Below are positions 1 through 9,009 of a stretch of 50,371 bases of DNA, piece after piece. The stretch's first letter is position 1, and every line of letters starts with the position of its first letter. The position numbers and the translations under genes were made by a program. The notes under the pieces are model-generated. The model did not search any database. It was not told the DNA's origin and saw only the letters and a list, made by a program, of their open reading frames with translations. The stretch is from Comamonadaceae bacterium (lineage in GTDB: Bacteria > Pseudomonadota > Gammaproteobacteria > Burkholderiales > Burkholderiaceae_C), in contig CANJPU010000036.1 in the NCBI GenBank assembly GCA_947476285.1, positions 1 to 50,371 of the forward strand, in the 5' to 3' direction.

Positions 1-84
1 CCCCCCTTTGACCAGGCGAACCGCCTCCAGCTTGAATTCCAGGGTGTATTTGCCCCGGGCCTGTCCGTCTTTTCTCTTGCTCAT
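1..84 (-). CDS. IS3-family transposase OrfA, N-terminal fragment (cut by window edge)
   Basis: The minus strand encodes 28 residues starting MSKRKDGQ, then a stretch with TLEFKLEAVRLVKGG, and runs off the left edge. This is the usual start of the OrfA helix-turn-helix protein of IS3-family elements, which is normally about 90-110 residues and binds the terminal repeats. The start ATG follows GGAGATCGAAG, a good ribosome-binding site. OrfA and OrfB of this family are normally joined by a programmed frameshift, but OrfB would lie outside the window, so it cannot be said whether the element is intact. The family call rests on these few residues only. Confidence 0.7.
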   Translation of the reverse strand, partial: MSKRKDGQARGKYTLEFKLEAVRLVKGG

Positions 85-148
85 CTTCGATCTCCAATTG
101 CTGAATTTTCACATCAGCTATGGAGTACGTTTTTCGGGGGCAAGATCA
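1..148 (-). mobile_element. Terminal part of an IS3-family insertion sequence
   Basis: The OrfA start lies about 65 bases from a sequence that reads TGATCTTGCCCCCG on the minus strand (ending at 148). It begins with TG, as IS3-family left inverted repeats usually do. I therefore place the element boundary near 148. The matching right inverted repeat and the target duplication are outside the window, so the boundary is an inference. Confidence 0.45.
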
Positions 149-791
149 CCCTGCGGCTATAGATGAACTTCCTGTGGACACCGAGCCCAACCCCGAAGGC
201 CGCGCTTCGCAACCGAGTGAGCCATCCAGCACGCCGCGGCATTCGCCCTCTCCTTCGCGTTGTGAGGGTGCTCACGAGGCTCCTACCGCAATGCCGGCCC
301 CTCTGGCCACTCCGGCCCCTCTGGCCAGGCCGGAGTGGCCGGCCGGGCCGATTTGCCAGATGCTTTTCCCTCGCCTTAGGCGCGGCGCTGTGCCACCTCC
401 CCCCGGCGGGCCTACGCCTTGAACATGGTCGCGCCGTGCACGGCACCCCTCAAAACCACTTCCTAAACTCAACGCTTACCCTCAAGCCTTGAGCTCCAAT
501 CACCTTCTCATTCCTTCCAATGCATAAAAGTAAAAGAAAACCCCGTCCAGGTGGCGACGGTGACCCGAACCCCCCCCGCCAGCCAGGTCACTTTGACGCA
601 TGGATCTTTCCTGGCCGCCCCAAAACAGGCCCGCCAGGCGCATCAACCAAGCAGCCCTCAAATACCCTCGGCAAGACGAGAGCGCCCAGCTTGCCCTGAG
701 TCCGACGCCCCCTAAGCGCGGCACAAGTCAAGGCCCCGCGCCAGGCCGGTAAGATGGCGCCCTCGCCTCTTCACACCCCGTCTGCACCCTA
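149..791. other. Non-coding interval between the IS end and rep
   Basis: No reading frame here resembles a protein I recognise. The short open frames on both strands are rich in Arg, Pro and Gly, as expected of chance frames in GC-rich DNA. The stretch holds the repeat and palindrome at 297-340. The promoter of rep presumably lies in the last 200 bases, but I cannot point to convincing -35 and -10 boxes. Confidence 0.5.
297..340. repeat. 18-bp tandem repeat overlapping an 11-bp inverted repeat
   Basis: GGCCCCTCTGGCCA occurs at 297-310 and again 18 bases later. The central GGCCACTCCGG (305-315) is repeated inverted as CCGGAGTGGCC (330-340) with a 14-base gap. The arms match perfectly and would form a very GC-rich hairpin. 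No T tract follows on either strand, so it does not look like an ordinary intrinsic terminator. Its role is unknown. Confidence 0.6.
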
Positions 792-2882
792 ATGCCCCCC
801 GGCCTGAACCTCGCCCAGCAAGAAGCTGTCAACTACATGCACGGCCCTTGCCTGGTGCTGGCGGGCGCAGGCTCGGGCAAGACGCGGGTGATCACGCACA
901 AGATCGGGCGCTTGATTCAGGCCGGACTGCCGGCCAAACGCATCGCGGCCATTACCTTCACCAACAAGGCCGCTGCCGAAATGCGCGAGCGGGCCAAGGG
1001 TTTGATCGGGCGTGATGCGAGGGAAGTGCTGATCTGCACCTTTCATGCGCTGGGCGTGCGCATGCTGCGTCAGGACGGCGCGGCACTGGGGCTCAAGCCA
1101 CAGTTCTCCATTCTCGACAGCGACGATGTCACCAGCATCTTGAAAGACGCCGGCGGCACCACCGACGCGGCCACGGCGCGCCAGTGGCAGTGGGCCATTA
1201 GCCTGTGGAAGAACACCGGGCTGAACGCCGAGCAGGCGCAGGCGCAGGCCCGTGACGACAACGAGCAAATCACCGCCCGCGTGATGGCGCGCTATGAAGA
1301 GCGCCTGAGCGCCTACCAAAGCGTTGACTTTGACGACTTGATCGGCCTGCCGCTCAAGCTGCTGCAGCAGCACCCGCAGGTGCGCCAGAAGTGGCAAGAC
1401 CAACTTGGCCATGTGTTGGTGGACGAATACCAGGACACCAACGCCGCGCAGTACGAGGTGCTGAAGTTTCTGGTTGGCGAGCGCGGGCGCTTCACTGCAG
1501 TGGGCGATGACGACCAATCCATCTACGGCTGGCGCGGCGCCACATTGGACAACTTGAAGCGCCTGCCGCTTGATTTCCCAAAGCTCAAGGTGGTCAAGCT
1601 GGAGCAAAACTACCGCTCTACCGGCGCCATCTTGCGCGCTGCCAACAATGTGATCGGCCCCAACCCAAAGCTGTATCCCAAGACGCTCTACTCCGAGTTG
1701 GGCGAGGGCGAGCCGGTACGTGTGGTCGATGCGGACAACGAAGAGCATGAGGCCGAGCGAATGGTGGCGCGCGTGCAGTCGCTGCGCGCCAGTGGCCTGG
1801 GGCCTGAATGGAAAGACTATGCTGTGCTCTACCGCGCCAACCATCAGGCCAAGGTGTTCGAGCAGGCCTTGCGCAAGGCGCAGATTCCCTACAAGGTCTC
1901 GGGTGGGCAAAGTTTCTTTGACCGCGCTGAGATCAAGGACCTGTGCGCCTGGCTGCGCCTGATCGTCAACAACAATGACGACCCGGCCTTCTTGCGCGCT
2001 GTGACCACGCCCAAGCGCGGCATCGGCCACCAGACTCTGCAAAGCCTGGGCGTGTTCGCGGGCAAGTACAAGCTGAGTCTGTTTGAGTCATTGTTTTCGC
2101 CTTCGCTGGGCTCGGCCTTGTCCAGCCGTGCGGTGGCGGGCCTGCATGAGTTTGGCCGCTATGCGAACGACTTTGAGTTTCGCGCGCGGCACACCACGGG
2201 CGTGGACGACGCGCGCGTGCTGCTGCTCGATTGGCTCAAGGACATCGCCTACGAAAAGCACTTGTACGATGGCGAAGAGAGCGAAAAACTCGCCGCCTCG
2301 CGCTGGACCAACGTGCTGGAGTTTTGCGACTGGATGGCCAAGCGCTGCGGCGGACAGATTGACGATGCCGCTGGCGTGAGCACGGTGAGCGAGCGCAAGA
2401 CTTTTCTCGAAGTGGCACAAACCATCTCGCTCTTGTCCACCATCAGCGAACGCGAGCAAGACCAGAATGTGCTGACGCTGTCCACCTTGCACGCGGCCAA
2501 GGGCCTGGAGTGGCCGCATGTCATGCTGGTGGGCGTGACCGAGGGGCTGCTGCCCTTCAAGCTGGGCGAAGACGACAAGCCCGCCGGCCACGCCGACGGC
2601 CCGATGAGCGAGGGTATCTTGCAGCGCCTGCAAGAAGAGAGGCGCCTGATGTATGTGGGCATCACTCGGGCGCAGCGTTCACTGGCGGTGAGCTGGACCA
2701 AGAAGCGCAAAAAAGGCCGCGAGATGATCGCCGCCCAGCCCAGCCGCTTCATCGCCGAGATGGCGCTGGAGCAAACCACCACCAAGGAAGACCCGCGCGA
2801 GAAGCTCAAGGCACTGCGTGCGGAGTTTGCCAAGAAGGTAGTGGAGACCGCTGCGGCTGTTGCGGCGGCGAACGCGCCTTGA
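792..2882 (+). CDS. rep: ATP-dependent DNA helicase Rep (UvrD/Rep family, SF1A)
   Basis: The 696-residue protein is a superfamily 1 3'-to-5' DNA helicase. It begins LNLAQQEAV (Q motif) and has the Walker A loop GAGSGKT at residues 25-31. ITFTNKAA (motif Ia), VLVDEYQDTN near 210 (motif II), GDDDQSIYGWRGA (motif III), LEQNYRS (motif IV) and YVGITRAQ (motif VI) follow. Length and the GPCLVLAGAGSGKT and KISGG-like segments fit Rep (about 673 residues in E. coli) better than UvrD (about 720). Rep unwinds DNA ahead of the replication fork and helps forks pass bound proteins. The C-terminal tail is Ala- and Lys-rich and looks disordered. It stands alone, with no close upstream gene. Confidence 0.9.
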   Translation: MPPGLNLAQQEAVNYMHGPCLVLAGAGSGKTRVITHKIGRLIQAGLPAKRIAAITFTNKAAAEMRERAKGLIGRDAREVLICTFHALGVRMLRQDGAALGLKPQFSILDSDDVTSILKDAGGTTDAATARQWQWAISLWKNTGLNAEQAQAQARDDNEQITARVMARYEERLSAYQSVDFDDLIGLPLKLLQQHPQVRQKWQDQLGHVLVDEYQDTNAAQYEVLKFLVGERGRFTAVGDDDQSIYGWRGATLDNLKRLPLDFPKLKVVKLEQNYRSTGAILRAANNVIGPNPKLYPKTLYSELGEGEPVRVVDADNEEHEAERMVARVQSLRASGLGPEWKDYAVLYRANHQAKVFEQALRKAQIPYKVSGGQSFFDRAEIKDLCAWLRLIVNNNDDPAFLRAVTTPKRGIGHQTLQSLGVFAGKYKLSLFESLFSPSLGSALSSRAVAGLHEFGRYANDFEFRARHTTGVDDARVLLLDWLKDIAYEKHLYDGEESEKLAASRWTNVLEFCDWMAKRCGGQIDDAAGVSTVSERKTFLEVAQTISLLSTISEREQDQNVLTLSTLHAAKGLEWPHVMLVGVTEGLLPFKLGEDDKPAGHADGPMSEGILQRLQEERRLMYVGITRAQRSLAVSWTKKRKKGREMIAAQPSRFIAEMALEQTTTKEDPREKLKALRAEFAKKVVETAAAVAAANAP

Positions 2883-2932
2883 AGTGGTGCGTGACCACTT
2901 ATTGACTTAGGGCTTCGCTGAACAAGCCCCTT

Positions 2933-2950
2933 CCGTTCGGGCTGAGCTTG
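2933..2950. repeat. Short dispersed-repeat-like sequence (CCGTTCGGGCTGAGCTTG type)
   Basis: This 18-base stretch resembles one half of a short repeat that I recall as common between genes in many betaproteobacteria, of the form CCGTTCGNNCTGAGC followed by TTGTCGAAGG. Only the first half is clear here, so it may be a decayed copy. A related sequence lies inside gatB at 7149-7168. The comparison is from memory, not from a search. Confidence 0.35.
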
Positions 2951-3027
2951 GCCTCAGCATCATCAGCGTAAGCAGGGCTCTGCGTTGGGGAGATGGAAGT
3001 CGCCCACGGATAGCAGACGTGGTTAGA

Positions 3028-3049
3028 ATTATGACTTTATTGGCATAAT
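3028..3049 (+). promoter_or_regulatory. Palindrome and possible -10 box of the toxin-antitoxin operon
   Basis: ATTATG (3028-3033) and CATAAT (3044-3049) form an inverted repeat with a 10-base gap directly before the toxin start at 3058. CATAAT could also serve as a -10 box, which would put transcription start within a few bases of the ATG. An operator overlapping the promoter is the usual arrangement for autoregulated toxin-antitoxin operons. No good -35 box and no ribosome-binding site are visible. Confidence 0.45.
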
Positions 3050-3057
3050 ATTCGACA

Positions 3058-3441
3058 ATGCTGAAGCAAGCGCGCAAACCCATCAAATGGGTCGGCTCGG
3101 CCAAACGAGATCTGAACGAAATGCCCGCAGACGTCAAGGACGTGTTTGGCTACGCTATCGATCAGGCACAAGCAGGCGGAAAGCACCCCGATGCGAAGGT
3201 GTTGGCTGGGTTTGGGTCAGCGGGAGTCTTGGAAGTCGTGGAGGATCACCAGGGAGACACCTATCGTGCGGTGTACACGGTGAAGTTCGCAGGGTGGGTC
3301 TATGTACTTCATTGCTTCCAAAAGAAATCCAAGAGTGGCATCCAGACCCCCAAGAGAGATATGGATCTGATTCATTCACGTTTGAACGACGCGAAGCAAG
3401 ATTTCATCGCATGGCAGGCACGACAAGGAGTAAGGTCATGA
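3058..3441 (+). CDS. Type II toxin, RelE/HigB superfamily (phage Gp49-like)
   Basis: The 127-residue basic protein has the pattern of Gp49-like/HigB toxins: an N-terminal KPIKWVGSAKRDLNEMP, a central YRAVYTVKFAGWVYVLHCF strand pair, then a KKSKSGIQTP segment. Toxins of this group are ribosome-dependent mRNA endonucleases. It precedes its antitoxin, the toxin-first order typical of HigBA-like modules, and the two genes overlap by ATGA. The ATG at 3058 is chosen because the next methionine (residue 22) would remove the conserved start. No Shine-Dalgarno sequence precedes it, so initiation may be leaderless. Activity is inferred from family only. Confidence 0.8.
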   Translation: MLKQARKPIKWVGSAKRDLNEMPADVKDVFGYAIDQAQAGGKHPDAKVLAGFGSAGVLEVVEDHQGDTYRAVYTVKFAGWVYVLHCFQKKSKSGIQTPKRDMDLIHSRLNDAKQDFIAWQARQGVRS

Positions 3442-3767
3442 TTGCACGGACGAGCACCCCGATCGAGGAAGGCAGCACCAACGTTTACGCCGACCTGGGC
3501 TACGCGCAAGCAGGGGAAATGCAGCGCAAATCCCAACTGGCTGGCGAGATCGCACGCGCCATCAAGGCACGCCGGCTGACGCAAGGGCAAGCCGCCGAGC
3601 TCTTGGGCATCGATCAATCCAAGGTGTCACGCATCACACGCGGCCAGTTCCGGGGCGTCAGCGAAGCCAAGCTGCTGGAGCTGGTGACCAAGTTGGGGCA
3701 CGATGTGAAGATCGTCGTGGGTCCCGTGCGCCGACGCGCCGGCAGGATCGAGCTGCAGTTTGCCTGA
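3438..3767 (+). CDS. Antitoxin with XRE/Cro helix-turn-helix domain
   Basis: The 109-residue protein carries a helix-turn-helix around LTQGQAAELLGIDQSKVSRI in its second half, as in XRE-family antitoxins paired with Gp49-like toxins. The N-terminal part (SNVYADLGYAQA-like) matches the usual leader of these antitoxins. The start overlaps the toxin stop as ATGA and has a clear AAGGAG ribosome-binding site seven bases upstream, so antitoxin translation should be stronger than that of the toxin. It probably binds the toxin and represses the operon, perhaps at the palindrome at 3028-3049. Confidence 0.82.
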   Translation: MIARTSTPIEEGSTNVYADLGYAQAGEMQRKSQLAGEIARAIKARRLTQGQAAELLGIDQSKVSRITRGQFRGVSEAKLLELVTKLGHDVKIVVGPVRRRAGRIELQFA

Positions 3768-3800
3768 AGCCTTGCTTTTCAACTTACTTTGTCAGGGCAT

Positions 3801-4592
3801 ATGTTCCGCGTCATCACCGCCAATCTCAACGGCATCCGCTCAGCCGCCAGCAAGGGTTTTTTTGACTGGCTGAACGGCCAGCAAGCCGACGTGCTGGGTG
3901 TGCAGGAAATCAAGGCCCAGGCCGCCGATGTGGAGGGCACTTTCTGTAGCCCCGAGCCGCTGCGCGGACGCTTTCATTACGCTCAGAAGAAGGGCTACTC
4001 GGGCGTGGGCCTGTACGCGCGCCATGAGCCAAGCGATGTGCGTGTGGGCATGGGCGTGCCGGAGTTCGACGACGAAGGCCGCTGGATCGAGTTGCGCTTT
4101 GACAAGCCCGGACGCAAGCTCAGTGTGATCAGTTGCTACTTTCCCAGCGGCTCATCGGGCGAGGACCGCCAAGCCGCGAAGTTCAGGTTTCTGGGTGCGA
4201 TGCATCCCAAGCTGCGCTCGATGAAAGGCAAGCGAGAAATCATCCTGATGGGCGATGTGAACATCGCCCACCGCGAGATCGACTTGCGCAACTTCAAGAG
4301 CAACCAGAAGAACAGCGGCTTCCTGCCCGAAGAGCGCGACTGGATGTCGCGCCTGCTGGGCGAGGGCAGCCTGGTCGACGTGTACCGGCGGCTACACCCG
4401 GACACCACGCACGATTGCTACACCTGGTGGAGCAATAGGGGCCAGGCCTATGCCAAGAATGTGGGCTGGCGGCTGGACTACCAGATCGCCACCCCGGCAA
4501 TCGCGCTGCACGCGCGTGCAGCGGCGATTTTCAAAACCCAGCGCTTCAGCGACCATGCGCCGCTGACGATTGACTACGAGATGACGCTTTAG
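3801..4592 (+). CDS. xthA: Exodeoxyribonuclease III
   Basis: The 263-residue protein belongs to the exonuclease III/AP endonuclease family, which cleaves DNA at abasic sites and removes 3' blocking groups in base-excision repair. Visible family motifs are ITANLNGIRSA at the N-terminus, the metal-binding Glu in VQEIKA (near residue 36), LMGDVNIAHREIDL, the WRLDYQI segment and the catalytic His in FSDHAPLTIDY at the C-terminus. The length is normal. A TTG twelve bases upstream could also start, but the ATG gives the canonical MFRVITANLNGIRS start. It is followed after 50 bases by pyrE. Confidence 0.92.
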   Translation: MFRVITANLNGIRSAASKGFFDWLNGQQADVLGVQEIKAQAADVEGTFCSPEPLRGRFHYAQKKGYSGVGLYARHEPSDVRVGMGVPEFDDEGRWIELRFDKPGRKLSVISCYFPSGSSGEDRQAAKFRFLGAMHPKLRSMKGKREIILMGDVNIAHREIDLRNFKSNQKNSGFLPEERDWMSRLLGEGSLVDVYRRLHPDTTHDCYTWWSNRGQAYAKNVGWRLDYQIATPAIALHARAAAIFKTQRFSDHAPLTIDYEMTL

Positions 4593-4642
4593 AATTAACT
4601 TCATTCGCAAACCGCAGCAATCGGTCTGATCAAGGATTCCCC

Positions 4643-5323
4643 ATGGCGGCAGTTAACCGGCCCGACAAGCTGGCCCAGGATTTTGTGCAGTTCTCGATGG
4701 AAGCGGGCGTGCTGCGCTTTGGGCAATTCAAGACCAAGGCGGGTCGGATGTCGCCTTATTTCTTCAACGCCGGTTTGTTCGACGATGGCGCCAAGCTGGG
4801 GCGGCTGGCGCAGTTCTACGCCCAGCGCATCATGGCGTCGGGCATTGAGTTCGACATGATTTTCGGGCCGGCCTACAAGGGCATTCCATTGGCAGCGGCT
4901 GTGGCCATCGAGCTGGCCCGGCTGGGCCGCAATGTGCCCTACGCCTACAACCGCAAAGAGGCCAAGGACCACGGCGAGGGCGGCAGCCTGGTGGGTGCGC
5001 CGGTGAAAGGCCGGGTGCTGATCATCGACGACGTGATGTCCGCCGGCACTGCCGCGCGCGAGGCCATCGCCATCATCCAGGCCACGGGCGCAAGCCCTCA
5101 AGCTGTTGCGATTGCGCTGGACCGGCAGGAGATGGCCACCGAAAATGGGGTGGACGTCAAGCACAGCGCGGTACAGTATGTGCGGGACCAACTCGGTTTG
5201 CAGGTTTGCGCGATTGCGCGGCTGGCCGATTTGCTTCAGTATCTGCAGATGCACAGCGGCGAAGGGCTGGGCGAGCATCATCAGCATGTGCTTGCCTACA
5301 GGCAGCGTTACGGCGTCGATTGA
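4643..5323 (+). CDS. pyrE: Orotate phosphoribosyltransferase
   Basis: The enzyme joins orotate to PRPP to make orotidine 5'-phosphate in pyrimidine synthesis. The 226 residues include the FGQFKTKAGRMSPYF start, the GPAYKGIPLA substrate segment, YNRKEAKDHGEGG and the PRPP-binding motif VLIIDDVMSAGTA near residues 126-138. The start ATG is preceded by AAGGA. The next gene starts a few bases after the stop, so the two may be co-transcribed. The length is normal for the bacterial single-domain enzyme. Confidence 0.95.
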   Translation: MAAVNRPDKLAQDFVQFSMEAGVLRFGQFKTKAGRMSPYFFNAGLFDDGAKLGRLAQFYAQRIMASGIEFDMIFGPAYKGIPLAAAVAIELARLGRNVPYAYNRKEAKDHGEGGSLVGAPVKGRVLIIDDVMSAGTAAREAIAIIQATGASPQAVAIALDRQEMATENGVDVKHSAVQYVRDQLGLQVCAIARLADLLQYLQMHSGEGLGEHHQHVLAYRQRYGVD

Positions 5324-5341
5324 GATGATGTGGAGTTTTTG

Positions 5342-5998
5342 ATGCGGCGGGCAATTCTAGGAGTACTGATGTGGGGCGGGCTGGTGGTGCAGCTTGGCGC
5401 CCAAAGTATCTACACATGTGTGGACGCGAAAGGTCGTCGCCTGACTGCTGACCGCCCCATTGCCGAATGTACCGACAGGGAGCAACGGGTGCTGAGCTCC
5501 GGCGGCCTGGTCAAGGGAAAGCTAGCCCCCACGCTGACCGCCGAGGAACAGGCCGCCGCAGAACTCAAGGCACAAAAGGCGGTCGAGGAACGCAACCGAC
5601 AGGCAGAGGAAAAGCGAATCAACCGCGCGCTGCTAAACCGCTACCCCAACCGGGCCGCCCACGACAAAGAGCGCGACACCGCCGCCGCAACCGCCGACAA
5701 CGTCATCGTGGCTGCCAACAAACGCCTGATCACCTTGCAGGAAGACCGCAAGCGCCTGGATGTGGAACTGGAGTTTTTTCAAGGCGACATCGCCAAGGCG
5801 CCTGTCAAACTCAAGCGCCAGATCGATGACAACACACGCAACATTGAGGCGCAAAAACGCTTCATCCTGGACAAGCAGGCCGAGCGCAAGCGCATAGACA
5901 CGCGTTATGACCAGGAGTTGATCAAGCTCAATCAGCTTTGGGCGCAGCGCGAAGCGCCGGTTCGACCCCCCGCATCGGCGCCATCCGCAAGCCGCTGA
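5342..5998 (+). CDS. Secreted DUF4124-type protein with a coiled-coil middle
   Basis: A signal peptide (MRRAILGVLMWGGLVVQ, probably cut after LGAQ) is followed by a DUF4124-like domain: IYTCVDAKGRRLTADRPIAEC with two cysteines that may pair. The remaining 150 residues are rich in Glu, Lys, Arg and Gln (EEQAAAELKAQKAVEERNRQ) and likely form a coiled coil. The tail is Pro- and Ala-rich. I choose the ATG at 5342, which has GGAG seven bases upstream, over a GTG twelve bases earlier. Proteins of this kind are periplasmic and their function is unknown. It probably shares a transcript with pyrE. Confidence 0.75.
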   Translation: MRRAILGVLMWGGLVVQLGAQSIYTCVDAKGRRLTADRPIAECTDREQRVLSSGGLVKGKLAPTLTAEEQAAAELKAQKAVEERNRQAEEKRINRALLNRYPNRAAHDKERDTAAATADNVIVAANKRLITLQEDRKRLDVELEFFQGDIAKAPVKLKRQIDDNTRNIEAQKRFILDKQAERKRIDTRYDQELIKLNQLWAQREAPVRPPASAPSASR

Positions 5999-6034
5999 AT
6001 AGGCAAACGCCTGCGGCGGCCGAGACGTGAGGCC

Positions 6035-7534
6035 TCAGCCTGACGCCAGCTTGCCCCGCAACAGCTCATTGACCTGCGCCGGGTTGGCCTTGCCCTTGCT
6101 CGCCTTCATCACCTGGCCCACGAGCGCGTTGAAGGCTTTGTCTTTGCCGGCCTTGAACTGCGCCACGTTGTCCGGGTTGGCGGCAATCACCTCATCGACG
6201 AGTTTTTCCAGGGCGCCGACATCGCTCATCTGCTTGAGCCCCTTGGCCTCGATGATTGCATCCACTTCGCCGCCTTCGCCGCCTTCGCCGCTCCACAGCG
6301 CATCAAACACTTGACGCGCCGCGTTGTTGGAGACGGTGCCATCGGAAATGCGACGAATCAATGATGCCAGCGCGGCGGCACTGACGGGCACGTCTTCAAT
6401 GCGCGCTTCGCCCGCGTTGATGCGCCGGGAAAGCTCGCCCATGATCCAGTTGCTGGCCAGCTTGGGCTGGCCGCTGGCCTGGGCCACGGTCTCGAAGTAG
6501 CCGGCCATGGCCTTGCTCTGAGTGAGTGTGGTGGCGTCGTACTCCGGCAGGGCGTAATCGCGCACGAAGCGCGCGGCCATCACGCGCGGCAGCTCGGCCA
6601 TCTCGCCGCGCACCCGCTCCACCCACTCTGGCGCGATCACCAGCGGCGGCAGGTCGGGGTCGGGAAAGTAGCGGTAGTCTGCCGCATCTTCCTTGGTACG
6701 CATGGACCGGGTCTCGCCGGTCTCGGGGTCGAACAGCACGGTGGCCTGCACGATCGCGCGGCCGTCTTCGATCTCATCGATCTGCCAGCGGACCTCGTAG
6801 TCGATCGCCTGCTGCATGAACTTGAAGCTGTTGAGGTTCTTGATTTCGCGCCGGGTGCCCAGCAGCTCGCCGGGTTTGCGCACCGAGACGTTGGCGTCGC
6901 AGCGAAACGAGCCCTCTTGCATGTTGCCGTCGCAGATGCCTATCCAGGTGACGATCTTGTGCAGCTCCTTGGCATAGGCCACGGCTTCGTCGGACGATCG
7001 CATGTCGGGCTCGGTGACGATTTCCAGAAGAGGCGTGCCGGCGCGATTGAGATCGATGCCCGACTGGCCAACGAAATCTTCGTGCAGTGACTTGCCTGCG
7101 TCTTCTTCGAGGTGCGCGCGCACCAGCCGCACAGCCCGCTTCTCTGATGGCCCAGAGCCTGTCGAAGGAGCCAGGTAGAACTCGACTTCGCCGCCCTGCA
7201 CCACCGGTATCTCGAACTGGCTGATCTGGTAGCCCTTGGGAAGATCGGGATAAAAATAATTCTTGCGCGCAAAGATGCTGCGCGGCGCGATGTGTGCGTT
7301 GACCGCCAGGCCGAACTCGATGGCACGCTCGACCGCGCCCTTGTTCATCACGGGCAGCGTGCCGGGCAAGGCCAGATCGACCGCGCAGGCCTGGGTGTTG
7401 GGCTCGGCGCCAAAGGCCGTGGGCGCGCGGCTGAAGATCTTGGACTGGGTGGACAACTGAGCATGGGTCTCGAAACCGATGACGACCTCGTAACCCCGAA
7501 TCAACTTGGCGCTCTTGGCATTGCCCCCACTCAT
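6035..7534 (-). CDS. gatB: Asp-tRNA(Asn)/Glu-tRNA(Gln) amidotransferase subunit B
   Basis: GatB binds the mischarged Asp-tRNA(Asn) or Glu-tRNA(Gln) and phosphorylates the acyl group before amidation. The 499-residue protein has [13 protein letters not shown] at the start, [44 protein letters not shown] and the C-terminal helical YqeY-like domain ending LLRGKLASG. The start at 7534 overlaps the gatA stop as ATGA. An extra stretch [10 protein letters not shown] (residues 121-130) lies between EVEFY and EKRAV, where family members usually have a short turn; it is encoded by repeat-like DNA. Confidence 0.94.
   Translation of the reverse strand: MSGGNAKSAKLIRGYEVVIGFETHAQLSTQSKIFSRAPTAFGAEPNTQACAVDLALPGTLPVMNKGAVERAIEFGLAVNAHIAPRSIFARKNYFYPDLPKGYQISQFEIPVVQGGEVEFYLAPSTGSGPSEKRAVRLVRAHLEEDAGKSLHEDFVGQSGIDLNRAGTPLLEIVTEPDMRSSDEAVAYAKELHKIVTWIGICDGNMQEGSFRCDANVSVRKPGELLGTRREIKNLNSFKFMQQAIDYEVRWQIDEIEDGRAIVQATVLFDPETGETRSMRTKEDAADYRYFPDPDLPPLVIAPEWVERVRGEMAELPRVMAARFVRDYALPEYDATTLTQSKAMAGYFETVAQASGQPKLASNWIMGELSRRINAGEARIEDVPVSAAALASLIRRISDGTVSNNAARQVFDALWSGEGGEGGEVDAIIEAKGLKQMSDVGALEKLVDEVIAANPDNVAQFKAGKDKAFNALVGQVMKASKGKANPAQVNELLRGKLASG
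7149..7168. repeat. Repeat-like DNA inserted in frame in gatB
   Basis: On the minus strand this reads CCTTCGACAGGCTCTGGGCC. It resembles the short intergenic repeat CCTTCGACAGGCTCAG that I recall as frequent in betaproteobacteria. It encodes part of the [10 protein letters not shown] stretch of GatB and keeps the frame. The identity with the repeat family is from memory. Confidence 0.45.
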
Positions 7535-9009
7535 GCTGCTGCCCCTTGAGGTTTGCAAAGATGAAACTCCGTCGCCTGCTGAAAGCGGTGCGCTGCATTG
7601 AGCAACCTGGCCTCGGCGAAATAGTTGCCTATAAGCTGCAGGCCCACCGGCATGTGGCCGTCACCGAATCCGCAGGGCAGGCTCATGCCGGGCAGCCCCG
7701 CAAGTGACGCAGGCAGGGTGAAGATGTCGGCCAGGTAGTTGGCCACTGGGTCGTCGGATTTCTCGCCAAGCTTCCAGGCCACGGTAGGCGCCACAGGGCC
7801 GGCAATCACGTCGCATTGTCCAAAGGCCTGCTGAAAATCGTCAGCGATCATGCGGCGAATTTTCTGCGCCTGAAGGTAATACGCATCGTAGTACCCGTGA
7901 GACAGCACATAGGCGCCAATCATGATGCGGCGCTTGACCTCGTCGCCAAAGCCTTCGGCGCGCGTCTTCTTGTACATGTCCTGCAGGTCGCCATACTGCG
8001 CTGCGCGATGCCCGAACTTGACGCCGTCAAAGCGAGAGAGGTTCGAAGACGCTTCCGCCGGCGCGATGATGTAGTAAACGGGGATGGACAACTCGGTGCG
8101 GGGCAATGAGATAGGCACCAGGCTGGCGCCCAGCTTCTGGTATTGGGCCAGTGCCGCGTCCACTGCGGCGCGCACGTCGGCGCCCAGGCCCTCGCCAAAG
8201 AACTCGCGCGGCACACCGATGCGAAGCCCTTGCAGCGAGTCATTGAGCGAGCGGCTGAAGTCCTCGGCCGGCACGTCCAGCGAAGTGGAGTCGCGGTCCG
8301 GGTCGGGGCCACACATGGCTGAGAGCAGCAGCGCGCAGTCTTGTGCGTCGCGTGCCATCGGCCCGGCCTGATCCAGGCTGGAGGCAAAGGCAATCATGCC
8401 GTAGCGCGAGGCACGGCCATAGGTAGGCTTGATGCCGGTGATGCCGCAGAACGACGCTGGCTGGCGAATGGAGCCACCGGTGTCGGTGCCGGTGACCGCC
8501 GGTGCAAGGCGCGCCGCGACGGCCACCGCGCTGCCCCCGGAAGACCCACCCGGAATACGCGATGTGTCCCAGGGGTTGCGGGCCGGCCTGTAAGCTGAGT
8601 TTTCGTTGGACGAACCCATGGCGAACTCGTCGCAGTTGAGCTTGCCCAGCGTCACCGCGCCGGCTTGCGCCAGCCGCGCCACGACCGTGGCGTCAAAGGG
8701 TGAACGATAGTCTTGCAGCATCCGGGAGCCGGCCGTGCTTGGAAAGTCACGGGTGACAAAGATGTCCTTGTGAGCAATGGGCACGCCAAGCAAGGGCGCT
8801 TTCTCGCCCGCAGCGATTCGCGCATCGGCTGCCGCTGCCTGGGCCAGGGTGGCCTCGCGGTCGATGCACAGATAGGCGCCCAGTTCTTCATGGGCTGCCG
8901 CGCGCGCCAGGAAATGCGTGGCCGCCTGCACAGCCGATACTTGCCCAGCGGCAAGCTTGGCTGCCAGTTGCACCACAGTGAGGTCGTGCAGATCGAGGTT
9001 CTCGCTCAT
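7531..9009 (-). CDS. gatA: Asp-tRNA(Asn)/Glu-tRNA(Gln) amidotransferase subunit A
   Basis: GatA is the amidase subunit that releases ammonia from glutamine for GatB. The 492 residues show the amidase signature with its Ser-cisSer-Lys triad: Lys in [10 protein letters not shown], the cis-Ser in [10 protein letters not shown] and the nucleophile Ser in [13 protein letters not shown]. The C-terminal [12 protein letters not shown] segment is also typical. It overlaps gatC upstream and gatB downstream, each as ATGA, so all three subunits are probably made by coupled translation. Confidence 0.95.
   Translation of the reverse strand: MSENLDLHDLTVVQLAAKLAAGQVSAVQAATHFLARAAAHEELGAYLCIDREATLAQAAAADARIAAGEKAPLLGVPIAHKDIFVTRDFPSTAGSRMLQDYRSPFDATVVARLAQAGAVTLGKLNCDEFAMGSSNENSAYRPARNPWDTSRIPGGSSGGSAVAVAARLAPAVTGTDTGGSIRQPASFCGITGIKPTYGRASRYGMIAFASSLDQAGPMARDAQDCALLLSAMCGPDPDRDSTSLDVPAEDFSRSLNDSLQGLRIGVPREFFGEGLGADVRAAVDAALAQYQKLGASLVPISLPRTELSIPVYYIIAPAEASSNLSRFDGVKFGHRAAQYGDLQDMYKKTRAEGFGDEVKRRIMIGAYVLSHGYYDAYYLQAQKIRRMIADDFQQAFGQCDVIAGPVAPTVAWKLGEKSDDPVANYLADIFTLPASLAGLPGMSLPCGFGDGHMPVGLQLIGNYFAEARLLNAAHRFQQATEFHLCKPQGAAA

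Noticed and set aside
789..2042. Long open frame (417 codons) on the minus strand inside rep
   Set aside because: It lies antisense to a clear helicase gene, has no recognisable family and has the composition expected of a mirror frame in GC-rich coding DNA.
6028..6037. TGAGGCCTCA palindrome at the end of gatB as a terminator
   Set aside because: It is only ten bases long, has no loop and no T tract, and overlaps the stop codon.
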